Positions 8,377 through 17,154 of a stretch of DNA of 64,000 nt are shown piece by piece. The stretch's first letter is position 1. The number at the start of each line of letters is the position of its first letter. Below the pieces are notes generated by a model. The model was given only the letters and a program-made list of their open reading frames with translations, was not told where the DNA came from and made no database searches. The position numbers and the translations under genes were made by a program. The stretch spans positions 186,001 through 250,000 of the forward strand of contig NZ_JACHLI010000001.1 in assembly GCF_014204515.1 (NCBI RefSeq), given 5' to 3'. This DNA is from Pseudomonas nitroreducens (lineage in GTDB: Bacteria > Pseudomonadota > Gammaproteobacteria > Pseudomonadales > Pseudomonadaceae).

Positions 8377-9785
8377 CGATAATCCTCCGGTTTCCCATCA
8401 TTCTTCGCCGCGATCATCGCGTCAGAGATGCCCCAGACCCATGACATGTGCCGGCGTGCACGCGGCAGGATCTCTTTCAAGTCCGGCTCAATGTCGATCA
8501 GCGGGTCTTCGAGGGTATCCAGCCTGTCCTTGAAAGAGCGCTCGAAGAGCGAAAACTCCATCGTCGGGTGCTTGATCGTGTACTCCTCGCGCTGTGCGAC
8601 GCTCATCGCCGAAAGATCGTCGATCAACCGCTCACCGGCCTCAGACCAACTCTCTCCCATCAGCTTGTCCAGGCCCTTGAGGTACGCCGACCTCCAACGA
8701 AGTGTCTCCACCTGGCCCAACTTGGGCACCTTCGCGTTATCGGCGTAGGCCTTAGCCATGGTGCGCATACGTACCAGCAAGTCTTCAAGGGCTTTCCCCG
8801 AGTACCCCATGTCGAGCTCAGCAATGACGCTCTCCAGCAGGGGGAGGGGCATCTGGGGATCATGCTCGAGGTAATCCAGCTCTGGGAGCTGCTCACAGAG
8901 GGCTTCAACGTAGGCCCTGGAGGCCAGCTGTAGGGTCGGATTGAGCAGGCTCTTGAACAGCAGTTCCTTGTCAGTGATGTCGACCTGGCGCGACCAGGTG
9001 AACGCTACCTCTTTGGAAAGGGCCAGGGCGGCCTTCTGAAGGGCCTGGACGACCTCATGAGGCATCCACACACCCCAGAGGCCATCGAGATCCTGGAAGG
9101 CCGTCAGGGCGCCGTTGTAGAGCTCCAGTTTGACCGTGAGCATCGAGTCGCTGGTGGCTTCCTCCAGGCGGTACTCGTTGAACTCTTCGGTCTCGAGCAA
9201 CCATTGCTTGGAAACCTCGACCACACCCTCGAGCTGAGCGAAGCTGGCGCGGTCGTACATCTTGGAGAGGTTGCCACCCACCAGACGCCGCCACAGGCGC
9301 GCCATAACGTCAGCATTCGGGGCGCCGTTGACGTCCAGGACGAGGTCGATCAGCGTAAGGTGGTCTTTGCACATGACCGAGACTTTCGCCTTCAGCTCTT
9401 CCTTGGACAGGCCAGGGTTGTTCGAAATGACGTTGAGGTAGATACCGACGGCCTCGCGCAGGGCCTGTACATAGGCCTGCAGGGCCTTGTAGAAGACGAA
9501 GGACTTTGGCTGGCTCGACGTTGTCGGTGGTTTCTTTGCTGGCGCCACAGGCGGAGAAGGGGCCTTGGGCGGCGCAGAGGTGGAGCGAGGTGCGTAGTGG
9601 TTCGGCGGAGTGCCCGGTGGATTCGGGTTCTTACGCATGGCCGGCGGCGTAGCGTCATCAAGCCAGGCGCGATGGCGCGCGGACATCTCCTGGATGTCAT
9701 TGCCAAGCTCGAAGTCTTCATCGTCCTCTTCCAGGAGATCCTTCAACGACCGGCCGGTGCCGGCGTGGCCTTTTACTTCAGACAT
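8373..9785 (-). CDS. 470-residue cytoplasmic protein, function unknown
   Basis: No family recognised and no signal peptide or membrane segment. The N-terminus is acidic (LLEEDDEDFELG near residue 20), then a Pro/Ala/Thr/Lys-rich linker spans about residues 47-93. The remaining ~375 residues are a helix-rich domain with several Trp-containing amphipathic helices. It overlaps the following exported-protein gene by four bases (ATGA) and follows the 222-residue gene after 15 bases. The four genes therefore form one transcription unit. The long Pro-rich tether suggests a protein-binding N-terminus. A GGAG element lies about 10 bases before the ATG. Confidence 0.8.
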   Translation of the reverse strand: MSEVKGHAGTGRSLKDLLEEDDEDFELGNDIQEMSARHRAWLDDATPPAMRKNPNPPGTPPNHYAPRSTSAPPKAPSPPVAPAKKPPTTSSQPKSFVFYKALQAYVQALREAVGIYLNVISNNPGLSKEELKAKVSVMCKDHLTLIDLVLDVNGAPNADVMARLWRRLVGGNLSKMYDRASFAQLEGVVEVSKQWLLETEEFNEYRLEEATSDSMLTVKLELYNGALTAFQDLDGLWGVWMPHEVVQALQKAALALSKEVAFTWSRQVDITDKELLFKSLLNPTLQLASRAYVEALCEQLPELDYLEHDPQMPLPLLESVIAELDMGYSGKALEDLLVRMRTMAKAYADNAKVPKLGQVETLRWRSAYLKGLDKLMGESWSEAGERLIDDLSAMSVAQREEYTIKHPTMEFSLFERSFKDRLDTLEDPLIDIEPDLKEILPRARRHMSWVWGISDAMIAAKNDGKPEDYR

Positions 9786-9800
9786 GAATCGGGATCTCCG

Positions 9801-10469
9801 TTAGAAGCCTTGAGAGTATTCGTCGTCGCGCGCCGTGCGAGGCTGCTGAAGCAGCTCCTCGGCAGCTCGGCGGGCTTTGTTAAGCGCATTGATGATGTCT
9901 TCTTCAGTGGCCCAGCCAAGAAGCTCGCTCAGCCCCAGATGACCTCCTGTGAGCAAAGGGAACCCACTTTCGTTTTCCCATTCTGGGGTGGTTTTGAAGA
10001 GTGTATGAACTTTCCAATTTGGAGCTTTTTCTTTCAGCAGGGAGTTTTCGTGATCGATCTCGAAAACATCAGTAACGGCAACTTCCATAACGAGGCCTCT
10101 GAGGCCTTTTGTCAGAACTTCAAGATCACCCACTTTAGCTTCCAGCATCGATGCAATTACTGGATCTCGGCGCTGCTCATCGGAGAGGTGGCGGGCAAGG
10201 ACGATCTCGATGCCTGAAACCCTGGAGTTATTCGCAACGTAAACCACGTCAGAGAACAGGCGGAAGCCGAATAGGCTGAGAGCCAGCTCCTCCGCGCGGT
10301 GCGCCAGGCGCGGAAGGGACACGTAAGGGTGCAATGCAGCTGATAGTGGCCAGGTATCTCCCTTGAGGGAGACCTCGAACTCGCCAAGTCCAAGACTTCC
10401 TAGAGTTTCTTCAAAAGAATTCTGGATGTCATAAACGTCTTTCAGCTTAAACGAATCTTCGTTATACAT
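9801..10469 (-). CDS. 222-residue protein, function unknown
   Basis: First gene of the 10469-4634 minus-strand operon. No family recognised. Mixed alpha/beta composition without signal peptide, Cys pairs or nucleotide-binding motifs; the last 30 residues are a charged helix. It is divergent from the 10539 gene, so their promoters must share the ~70-base gap, which is A/T-rich. No clear ribosome site precedes the ATG. The third codon position is less GC-rich than in its neighbours, which may indicate a different history. Confidence 0.7.
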   Translation of the reverse strand: MYNEDSFKLKDVYDIQNSFEETLGSLGLGEFEVSLKGDTWPLSAALHPYVSLPRLAHRAEELALSLFGFRLFSDVVYVANNSRVSGIEIVLARHLSDEQRRDPVIASMLEAKVGDLEVLTKGLRGLVMEVAVTDVFEIDHENSLLKEKAPNWKVHTLFKTTPEWENESGFPLLTGGHLGLSELLGWATEEDIINALNKARRAAEELLQQPRTARDDEYSQGF

Positions 10470-10538
10470 TTCACTGTGTCTTGTATTGTTATTTTCATGA
10501 TTCTAGTATCGCACCATAATCATGACAATAAGCTCGAA

Positions 10539-11033
10539 ATGAGACCACCAAAAGACGCACTGGACACTCAGTCTAACGAAGAGTCTGTTCTTCTAAGTCT
10601 GGGGCACGAAATCATCAACTTCCGCGAAGGCTTCGCAAAGCAATCGCTCAAGCACACATTCGTGCTGAGCCAGTACGGCAGCGGGATGTTTGGCCTGATG
10701 TCGAAGGACGGCCAGCTGTATCTGGGCATCCCGGAGCTCTTCTACGAGCGGTTCCAGAAGGCAAAGTGGAGGTATGCAGCCAGGGTCGCAAATGAGCCCG
10801 GCCTGTTCCTGGTGATCCGCTTCGTGCACGAAAACGGCGGCCACGACGCCGGCCTGCGCATCTTCTTCCGCTCCAAGCGCGTCAACGCCATCGACGAGAA
10901 GGTGACCGAGATCAGGGCTGTGCCGATGGACGAGAGCGGAATCACTCGCGCCAGGGACATGCTGGAGGGCTTCCCTCTCGATATCAAGCACCTGACCCGG
11001 TACGAGTGGGAGTTCGCTGACAAGGGCTTCTAG
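10539..11033 (+). CDS. 164-residue protein, function unknown
   Basis: No family recognised; a soluble alpha/beta protein with no signal peptide. In-frame starts exist at GTG 10476, ATG 10497 and ATG 10539. I prefer 10539 because the codons before it are A/T-rich in the third position and the peptide they encode is Ile/Val/His-rich and unlike the rest, while a promoter for this gene needs that space. No strong ribosome site supports any of them. A strong terminator follows, so the gene is monocistronic. Confidence 0.7.
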   Translation: MRPPKDALDTQSNEESVLLSLGHEIINFREGFAKQSLKHTFVLSQYGSGMFGLMSKDGQLYLGIPELFYERFQKAKWRYAARVANEPGLFLVIRFVHENGGHDAGLRIFFRSKRVNAIDEKVTEIRAVPMDESGITRARDMLEGFPLDIKHLTRYEWEFADKGF

Positions 11034-11058
11034 CCCGATTGCTGGCGCCCGGAAACGA

Positions 11059-11083
11059 GAAAGCCCCGCACTGCGGGGCTTTC
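11059..11083. terminator. terminator, convergent position
   Basis: Stem GAAAGCCCCGCA / TGCGGGGCTTTC with a single-base loop, followed by A/T-rich sequence. It lies between the plus-strand 164-residue gene and the converging winged-helix gene. The GCCCCGC core recurs in the hairpins at 20100 and 21939. Confidence 0.85.
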
Positions 11084-11105
11084 ACAATATATTTATTAAG
11101 GCTGC

Positions 11106-12197
11106 TTACTTCTGGTGCGGTTGCAGCAGGCTCAGAAGGTTGCCCATCGCCAAGAGAGCAGCCTGCAGACCCGCGTGGGCTTCGGTAGTGTATTTGACGA
11201 TGTCCTGGAGGGCTGCGGCCTGGGCTTTGTTCTCTGCGACCAGCTCAGAAACACGCTCAGTAACGGCCTTCTCGACCAGCTTCTGCAGGTCAATGATGTA
11301 GCTCGGCAGTTCCGAGGTGGACTGGGCGGGCGCGGCCGGGGCAACCGGTTCTGGTGCAACTGCCGGGGCCTGTACGGCAGCAACCTGGACTTGCGGAGCG
11401 GCAGGGGTCTCAGCTGTCGGTTGCGGGGCTACAGGCGCGGCAACAACAGGCTCAGCAGGTGCCTGCGGTGCAGCCGGAGTAGCTGGCGCCGGAGTTTCCG
11501 GCTTAGCCGCAGCTGTAGCAGCAGGCTTGGTAGCCGCCGGCTTGGCCGCGCGGGGCTTGCGAGCTGGCTTGGCGAGCGAGTCGCGAAGCTCCGGGAACTG
11601 GGTGTAGGCGTCTTCAGCGAGGACGAAAATGGTGTCCTTGAAGATCTTTTCCCTCTCAACCAGGCCAGCGTCAGTCAGAACATCCAGAGTTCCCTGGACG
11701 GCGTCGCCAAACACAGCGATCAGGTCTGCCACTTTCTGCGGCTTCGACGTCAGAGCCTTCAACACATCGATCTGATCCGGTATCTGCACAACCGGGGTCT
11801 GATCTACTGTCGCGCCGGCCGCAGCGGCCTTGCCAGCGCGGGCTTTGGGAGCAGGCTGAGCCTTTGGCTTAGCGGCAGGTTTGGGCTTGGCAGCGGGCTT
11901 AGCCTTGGCGGCAGGTTTTTCAGCAGCTGGCGCTGTGAACATGTCTTGCTGGTTCTTGCCGGAGGCCTTCTGAGGCTTATCAGCAGCAGCGGAAGAGGCG
12001 CCGGAGGTGGAGGTGAAGACAGGAGGTACAACGGACTCGTCTACAGCCAGTTTGCCAGAGGAAACGAGAGAATTCAGGGACTTAATCGCAGCTGGTCGTG
12101 CGACCTTGAGCTTGCTGACTACGTCACCGAGAGATAGACGTGTCTTACTTTTAGTGAAGAGATCGAGGATCTCACTGTCCTTCACCGAGGCTTTCAT
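11106..12197 (-). CDS. Ala/Pro/Lys-rich protein with two putative winged-helix domains
   Basis: A 363-residue protein. Residues 1-60 look like a winged helix: ILDLFTKSKTRLSLGDVVSKL, then a recognition-helix-like RPAAIKSLNSLVSSGKL. Residues ~140-205 look like a second one (VLKALTSKPQKVADLIAVFG ... GTLDVLTDAGLV). They are joined by a KPAA-type repeat linker resembling histone H1 or AlgP tails. A second Ala/Pro-rich linker leads to a C-terminal helix (~300-360). Likely a DNA-binding or nucleoid-type protein; which DNA it binds is unknown. It has its own promoter with a perfect -10 box and a strong GGAGGG ribosome site. Confidence 0.7.
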   Translation of the reverse strand: MKASVKDSEILDLFTKSKTRLSLGDVVSKLKVARPAAIKSLNSLVSSGKLAVDESVVPPVFTSTSGASSAAADKPQKASGKNQQDMFTAPAAEKPAAKAKPAAKPKPAAKPKAQPAPKARAGKAAAAGATVDQTPVVQIPDQIDVLKALTSKPQKVADLIAVFGDAVQGTLDVLTDAGLVEREKIFKDTIFVLAEDAYTQFPELRDSLAKPARKPRAAKPAATKPAATAAAKPETPAPATPAAPQAPAEPVVAAPVAPQPTAETPAAPQVQVAAVQAPAVAPEPVAPAAPAQSTSELPSYIIDLQKLVEKAVTERVSELVAENKAQAAALQDIVKYTTEAHAGLQAALLAMGNLLSLLQPHQK

Positions 12198-12305
12198 TCG
12201 CTACCCTCCGAGGTATCTGTTGGATGCATGGTATGGACACACATCCTTGAAGCCAGTTCTACATGAATACTGTAGGCGCCAATTTAAGACGCTGTATTGA
12301 TGCGG

Positions 12306-12333
12306 ATTATATCTAGGGTTCTACCGTAAGCAA
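12306..12333 (-). promoter_or_regulatory. sigma-70 promoter for the 12197 gene, with nearby TTGACAATTTGCCA box
   Basis: On the minus strand, TTGCTT (-35, at 12328-12333), a 16-base spacer and TATAAT (-10, at 12306-12311). About 110 bases of leader precede the ATG. Upstream of the -35, at 12341-12354, lies TTGACAATTTGCCA, which matches a palindromic box near the start of the 55174 gene at 13 of 14 bases. It may be an operator. Confidence 0.65.
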
Positions 12334-12367
12334 CACCGGCTTGACAATTTGCCAATATTTTCACGCG

Positions 12368-14071
12368 TCAGATCGAGCTGAAGTCGAAAGTGTCCTGACG
12401 TTTCTCATGTGTATTTTCGCCGATAACGACCGTTTTGGAGCCGGCAGTTTCTGCTCCGCCGTTAAGCCTTTCGTTGTTTCCAAGAAGGCCCCATGCTTGT
12501 ACCAAGCGCTGACCAATTGATAGGTCGTCGCCTAGCTCAACCACAGTCTTTTCAAGGGCTGCGGCAATATCTGTCTGGAGCAACTGCGGGAGAAGTGAGC
12601 CCACCTTTTTCATCATCAAACTGCCACGGCCGTTCACTGTGCCGTCAGCTTTTAGGTAGTGGCCGACGGTTTTTTGAGACAGCGAAAGCAGAGTCGAAGG
12701 TCGCCCAAGTCCCATAGCGACCATTCGCTCGATAACGACGTGCTCCGGAGACTTAACCCACGAGGAAACATCCCCCTGGATGGTCGGGGTGCGTGTGAAT
12801 TCGTGTCGAAGAGGGTCTTGAACAAAGCCGTGCTCGTCCTTGTCGCGGACGAAGGTGAGACCTGAGTACCAGGAGCCGAGTGTAGTGCGCCATTTTTGGC
12901 TAACTGGATCTGCAGCAAGCTTCCCGAACTCACGCGTGTACACCTCGGCCGGAGCGCCGATCTGCAGGCTATGGCGTGCGATGGTGCGCAGCACTGCCTC
13001 ATCAACCGAGAGGTGACTGTCGGGTATGGAGTCGGCAGCCCATTCATGCCCAACGGGCAGCAAGGCCTCGTGTGCGTCGTAGGAGCGCTCCAGGCGCTCT
13101 GCCTGGCGTTGCTCTAGCAAAACAGGGTCAAAGGCCGTGCCGGCGCTTCCAGAGGCCCTCTCGATCCATTTGCGGGCAACAACACCCATGGTGCGACTGT
13201 CAGTACGGGGATAGCTCAGGCGCCCGCGCTCGTAGTTTCGCTGGATGCTGGCCTGAACTTCGCCTGGCGCACGATCAAGGGAGCGCACGCACAGCAGAAG
13301 CGCCTCTGGCCCGGTGAGAGGCTTGTGCACATGTTCGACCTCTTCGACGGAGTCGACCTGGAGCGTAGGAGGCTGCAGAGCATGCAGAGCCGTCGTAACG
13401 AGGTTGACGTCCTTCGACCGGGTAGAGTTAAGCCGGACAACAGCGTTCCAGCCTCCAGGAAGCCGCTTGCGCACCACAGCGACTTCAGCCGGCTGATGCT
13501 TGAGGCTCGCAACCAGCGGAGACACCACCCGACCAACACTCATCCGCCACGGGTCAGTGTCGTCGTGAAGGCAATAACCGAGAATGCGGTCGAGAATCCG
13601 CTTCGCTTTGGCGGCCCTCACCGCATTTTCATTGATATTCGACGCCTTGTCGTAGGACAGCCGGATGTCTTCCCCAGTGAATGCCCTTACGTGCACACGT
13701 AGCGCAGCAGAAGGCTGGCTGGCGCTGTCACCTCTGACCGCCGAGTAGATTGCATGCACTTGAGAGGCGATGAGTTCGCCCTCGAGGTCGGAGTCCGTGG
13801 CGATTACCAGTTCGTCCACCGGGCGGAGCAGGGTGGCCAGTTTGGCGATTTGCTGTTTGCGCTTGGGTTCCCAGGTGATCTCGCCATGGTCACCTGGGTC
13901 TGAGATGACCCTGAGGTCGAAACCGAGCTTGTCGGAGGGGAGGTCGAACAGGCGGCCGTAGGTGGCCACGATCTTGTCGCGGTAGAAACCAGCTTCATCG
14001 AGGGCCTTACGAAAGGCGTCTTTCTTGCCAGGCGCCTCGATGACCCAAGCTCGTGTCCGCGACTGTTCCAT
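12368..14071 (-). CDS. type IA DNA topoisomerase
   Basis: A 567-residue enzyme that breaks and rejoins one DNA strand through a tyrosine. The N-terminal Toprim domain shows WVIEAPGKKDAF and YGRLFDLP, with the acidic triad region ATDSDLEGELIA (about residues 88-99). The active-site block is GRLSYPRTDS, with the catalytic Tyr near residue 287. The C-terminal zinc ribbons of chromosomal TopA are absent, and the protein is shorter than TopA or TopB. This resembles plasmid topoisomerases such as RP4 TraE. It probably decatenates or relaxes plasmid DNA during replication or transfer. It follows the exported 160-residue protein after 12 bases. Confidence 0.93.
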   Translation of the reverse strand: MEQSRTRAWVIEAPGKKDAFRKALDEAGFYRDKIVATYGRLFDLPSDKLGFDLRVISDPGDHGEITWEPKRKQQIAKLATLLRPVDELVIATDSDLEGELIASQVHAIYSAVRGDSASQPSAALRVHVRAFTGEDIRLSYDKASNINENAVRAAKAKRILDRILGYCLHDDTDPWRMSVGRVVSPLVASLKHQPAEVAVVRKRLPGGWNAVVRLNSTRSKDVNLVTTALHALQPPTLQVDSVEEVEHVHKPLTGPEALLLCVRSLDRAPGEVQASIQRNYERGRLSYPRTDSRTMGVVARKWIERASGSAGTAFDPVLLEQRQAERLERSYDAHEALLPVGHEWAADSIPDSHLSVDEAVLRTIARHSLQIGAPAEVYTREFGKLAADPVSQKWRTTLGSWYSGLTFVRDKDEHGFVQDPLRHEFTRTPTIQGDVSSWVKSPEHVVIERMVAMGLGRPSTLLSLSQKTVGHYLKADGTVNGRGSLMMKKVGSLLPQLLQTDIAAALEKTVVELGDDLSIGQRLVQAWGLLGNNERLNGGAETAGSKTVVIGENTHEKRQDTFDFSSI

Positions 14072-14083
14072 TACACCATCCGA

Positions 14084-14566
14084 TCAGTTCACGATCACGC
14101 CGCCACCGGATGCGCCCATAACCGACTTGCTGATGGCGCCGATTTCTTCCGGAGTCATGCCAGTGTTCTGAGAGACCGCATCGTACTTCTCACTGATCGC
14201 ACCGGTAGCTGCGTTGGCTTTCTCCTGCATAGCGCTGTTGATCTTGTTGACCGTATCGCCAGTGACCATCTTGGCCATGCCGCAGAGGTTGAAGCCGTCG
14301 GCGCCACCGCCAAAGTCAGGTAGCCCCGGCATTTGTAGACCCAGGCCGCAATCTCCTCCGTCCTTGCTGGTGTAGACGTAGGGGTTGTCGTCCAGGTTCG
14401 CGGTCTTGGAGATGTTCACGCAACCGTTGATGCCCGGAAGCGTGCCGAACACCTTAGCGAACCTGTCTTTGAGGCTCTGACAGCTACCGGCGCTGGCGGG
14501 CGTAGCAATGAATAGAGCTGCTGACATGGCCGCCATAACAAGGAACGAGCTTTTAGCAAATTTCAT
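14084..14566 (-). CDS. small exported cysteine-containing protein
   Basis: A 160-residue protein with a Sec signal peptide (MKFAKSSFLVMAAMSAALF..., cleavage likely after ASA), so periplasmic or outer-membrane-associated. Four Cys in the mature part could form two disulfides. The middle is Gly/Pro/Asp-rich, and the C-terminus is helical and ends GASGGGVIVN. The ATG at 14566 is chosen over 14599 because it starts the signal peptide and follows AGAGGAA. No family recognised. It lies between a cytoplasmic small gene and the topoisomerase, in an operon facing away from the dotA cluster, so a transfer role is possible. Confidence 0.8.
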   Translation of the reverse strand: MKFAKSSFLVMAAMSAALFIATPASAGSCQSLKDRFAKVFGTLPGINGCVNISKTANLDDNPYVYTSKDGGDCGLGLQMPGLPDFGGGADGFNLCGMAKMVTGDTVNKINSAMQEKANAATGAISEKYDAVSQNTGMTPEEIGAISKSVMGASGGGVIVN

Positions 14567-14577
14567 GGCATTTCCTC

Positions 14578-15054
14578 TTAACGTGTTTTCAGCGGCCAAT
14601 TCGAAGCAAGGCCCATCGCTGAGCGAACCTGCATAGCAGCAGAAATTCGCCGAACCATGGCTACTGACATCTCATAGTGTTCATGTTCAGGCTGGTTATT
14701 TGCAATGTCCAGCGCCTCAAGATAGCAAAGAGTTCCCCAGCCAATACTTTGATTCTCTGTTAGATGATTAAGCCAATATATGGCAAATACACCTTGCATC
14801 AAGGGCATGCTGGTCAGAAGTGGTATCAAGCTAACCAGCACCTCCTGGATGTTCTGCGTGAGCGGTATGCTCACAACCTCAGGTAGAGCGCGGGCTAGAC
14901 GGGTGAAGAGAGCAGGGTTCTCCTCGTAGTGGTGCGTCCAGCGCTCACGGGCCTGAAGTTGCTCGAAGACTCTCCTGGTATCCGGCGACATAGCGCCCCA
15001 GAAGGCGTCCTGCGCCTCCGGTGAGAAGATCATCTCATCGTTAGAAGTACTCAA
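14578..15054 (-). CDS. 158-residue helical protein, TTG start; function unknown
   Basis: No family recognised. Helix-rich; a moderately hydrophobic stretch sits near residues 65-95 (SLIPLLTSMPLMQGVFAIYW), which might touch the membrane. The start is TTG at 15054, supported by AAGGGG seven bases upstream; the alternative ATG at 15033 has no ribosome site. It overlaps the untranslated start region of the next gene and probably heads the operon containing the topoisomerase. It is divergent from the dotA operon promoter. Confidence 0.65.
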   Translation of the reverse strand: MSTSNDEMIFSPEAQDAFWGAMSPDTRRVFEQLQARERWTHHYEENPALFTRLARALPEVVSIPLTQNIQEVLVSLIPLLTSMPLMQGVFAIYWLNHLTENQSIGWGTLCYLEALDIANNQPEHEHYEMSVAMVRRISAAMQVRSAMGLASNWPLKTR

Positions 15055-15085
15055 CTAGAGCCCCTTGAACTTGGTTTTCAGTTAA

Positions 15086-15114
15086 TTGACTGAGAAATTA
15101 CCACAACGTATTAT
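15086..15114 (+). promoter_or_regulatory. sigma-70 promoter of the dotA operon
   Basis: TTGACT (15086-15091), a 17-base spacer and TATTAT (15109-15114). It lies 29 bases before the ATG of the 74-residue gene, the first of five co-directional genes ending with dotA. Both hexamers match consensus at five of six bases. Confidence 0.7.
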
Positions 15115-15142
15115 CAGAATAAACATTATAGGTTGGTGATAT

Positions 15143-15367
15143 ATGAGTTCTATACCGATGTTTGCCAATCCTGCCAAGCCAATCGATATCTTTATGGCAA
15201 TCAAAGTTGCCAACAAAGATGCCAGTTACAAGTCTGCTTCTGCAAAGAAAAAGGAGCTCTGGCGCTGCATTAACGGCCTAAATGCGTACTTCACAACGCA
15301 CTGCCGTGGCCAAACCAGGGAAAACTCGATGTCGCGCCAGGCGCTCATCCGCGAGCTCAACGGCTAA
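15143..15367 (+). CDS. 74-residue basic protein heading the dotA operon
   Basis: No family recognised. A small, Lys/Arg-rich soluble protein with one pair of Cys (positions ~42 and ~54). A GGTGAT element precedes the ATG. It ends 10 bases before the next gene and shares the promoter at 15086. The basic charge would suit a regulator or nucleic-acid binder, but no motif supports this. Confidence 0.65.
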   Translation: MSSIPMFANPAKPIDIFMAIKVANKDASYKSASAKKKELWRCINGLNAYFTTHCRGQTRENSMSRQALIRELNG

Positions 15368-15377
15368 GAGACGGGAT

Positions 15378-16502
15378 ATGAAAACAACAACAAGAACCCG
15401 CATCAGCAAATTCATCTCAGGCGTCGGCCTGACGGGCTGTCTGTACGCCATCACGATGCCGATGACGACGAGCGTCCAGGCCGGCTTGCCGACCACCGAC
15501 CCCAGCAACCTCTATCAAGCCATTGTCGCGGATATCAAGCGCGGCATGGAGTGGGCCCAGCAAGAGGTGTTGATGCAGACCGGCATCGACCTGGAAGGTC
15601 TCTACGCGCAAATGAACGTCGACACGATCAACAACGGCTTCGCGAATATGATCGCGAGGATGAGTCGTGGCGACCAGGAAGTGCAGAACATCGAGCAGAT
15701 GGAGCGCTCGCAGCCAGCCCAGGACGCCTGCGACACCGTCATGTTGGCCCAGGGCATGAACAACAGCATCTGCGAAGCCATCGACTCGATCTTCAGCAGC
15801 TCGAATGCACGTGCGGTGGCCAATGGCATCAGCAGTGGTGCTGGCGCTCCCGTACCAGATGGAAAGGGTGGTTACACGCTCGATCCGAGCAGGACTGCAA
15901 CCACCACCGAAATTATCGAATACAACAAGTCGCAGGCCTCGACAACGCTATCTTCATGCGAAGACCTGGGAGGAGATTGCGAGAATCCCTCGCTACTCGT
16001 AGCACCTCCAGGCCCGCTTGATGACAAGCAGTACAAGGCCGCAGTGATTCAGAACGAGATCGCTGGCGGTGTGTTCGCCAAGAACAGCAGCCTTCCCCCT
16101 GAAACCTCGCGCACCTCGGCCGCCTTCAAAAAGGCGCGCCTGGATGACATGAGGTACACCAACCTGCGCGAGGCACTCCGTGTTTCACGCGACAACCTGC
16201 TGGTTCTGCAGCAAGGAACTCTCGACGAGTCCGGGAAGCGCATGCCCGGCCAGGTAAACCAGCTCGACCAATACATGGCGGAGCGAATGGGGTCGGAAAA
16301 CTGGCTATGCGAGGTTACCAATAGCTGCACCAACGGCGCTAAGTACGTACCCCCGGCCGAACTGGAGAAACGGAAGATCCAGATGCAAGCCGTGCAGCTG
16401 CACATCGCGATGGAGCAGTACAAGTCCTCTCTTCGTATCGAACGCCTGATGACCGATCTGACTGGTCTTGAGCTCGACAATGCCGAGGGCCGCACGAAGT
16501 GA
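15378..16502 (+). CDS. exported protein upstream of dotA (IcmX/TraW position)
   Basis: A 374-residue protein with a signal peptide (MKTTTRTRISKFISG..., cleavage probably after VQA). Its N-terminal half matches the product of 7243-8376 (DIKRGMEW, DTINNGFAN, QDACDTV), showing an internal gene duplication on this element. Several mature Cys suggest periplasmic disulfides. It lies three genes upstream of dotA, where IncI plasmids carry traW (the icmX counterpart), so an IcmX/TraW-like role is a reasonable guess but the sequence was not matched. The ATG at 15378 is chosen because it begins the signal peptide and follows GACGGGA. The next gene overlaps as GTGA. Confidence 0.8.
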   Translation: MKTTTRTRISKFISGVGLTGCLYAITMPMTTSVQAGLPTTDPSNLYQAIVADIKRGMEWAQQEVLMQTGIDLEGLYAQMNVDTINNGFANMIARMSRGDQEVQNIEQMERSQPAQDACDTVMLAQGMNNSICEAIDSIFSSSNARAVANGISSGAGAPVPDGKGGYTLDPSRTATTTEIIEYNKSQASTTLSSCEDLGGDCENPSLLVAPPGPLDDKQYKAAVIQNEIAGGVFAKNSSLPPETSRTSAAFKKARLDDMRYTNLREALRVSRDNLLVLQQGTLDESGKRMPGQVNQLDQYMAERMGSENWLCEVTNSCTNGAKYVPPAELEKRKIQMQAVQLHIAMEQYKSSLRIERLMTDLTGLELDNAEGRTK

Positions 16503-17149
16503 TCAATCGCAATTGGTTGGTAACTGTCGCCCTCTCGCTGTCCGGCTTTGCCGGCACAGCCCTCGCTGCTGATGGTAGCGGGGTGGACGTCGCTGCGAAC
16601 TTCTCGACCCTATTCGACTTTTCGGCCTTGGTCGCTGCGGTGATTGGCGTCTTCCTGATTGGGAGCGGGATCTACGGGTTCTACACCTGGGCCAAGGGTG
16701 ACGGACGAGACAAAAGCATAGGGCAACTGATCTTCCAGCTCATTTCCGGGACGCTTCTGATCAGCATCGGCTGGGCCTATGGCTTGCTCAAAGGCAGCTT
16801 CATTGGTGACAACAACAATGGCGTCACCATCGAGGGTGGCCAGTACAACCTGGCCCTCGATCAGGCGGCAATCAACGCCGCAAGTCAGATCAGCGGCACC
16901 GGCTTCGGGAGATTCATGCCGGCAAGCACCTTCAAAACAATTCTGGCTTTCGTCTTCTTCTTCGGCTTCGTAGCGCTGATTAGCGGCATTTTCGGATTAA
17001 AGGAAATGGGGAATGCCCACAACCGATCTCAGCATCCGCTGTTGAGCCCGATTGTGAAGATCACTGGCGGAGTCATCTGCATGAACATCACCTGGTTTGG
17101 CTGCATTGTTTCGTCGCTTATCGGCGTCTCCATGCTCTGCATAGAGTAA
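16499..17149 (+). CDS. IcmC/DotE/TraQ-like inner-membrane protein
   Basis: A 216-residue polytopic membrane protein with a GTG start overlapping the upstream stop (GTGA). After a signal-like N-terminus (cleavage possible after ALA) there are about four membrane segments, near residues 40-62, 75-98, 145-168 and 180-205, with a polar Asn/Gly-rich loop at ~103-130. Size, topology and place next to an IcmV-like gene and dotA fit the IcmC/DotE/DotV/TraQ group of type IVB secretion inner-membrane components. I could not confirm the family from a diagnostic motif. Confidence 0.5.
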   Translation: MINRNWLVTVALSLSGFAGTALAADGSGVDVAANFSTLFDFSALVAAVIGVFLIGSGIYGFYTWAKGDGRDKSIGQLIFQLISGTLLISIGWAYGLLKGSFIGDNNNGVTIEGGQYNLALDQAAINAASQISGTGFGRFMPASTFKTILAFVFFFGFVALISGIFGLKEMGNAHNRSQHPLLSPIVKITGGVICMNITWFGCIVSSLIGVSMLCIE

Positions 17150-17154
17150 AGAAA

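Noticed and set aside
9057..10217. Plus-strand open frame across two minus-strand genes
   Set aside because: It crosses the boundary of two well-placed genes and has no start signal.
11115..12137. Long plus-strand open frame, Gly/Arg/Leu/Ser-rich
   Set aside because: The mirror of the Ala/Pro/Lys-rich winged-helix gene; the odd composition comes from the repeats.
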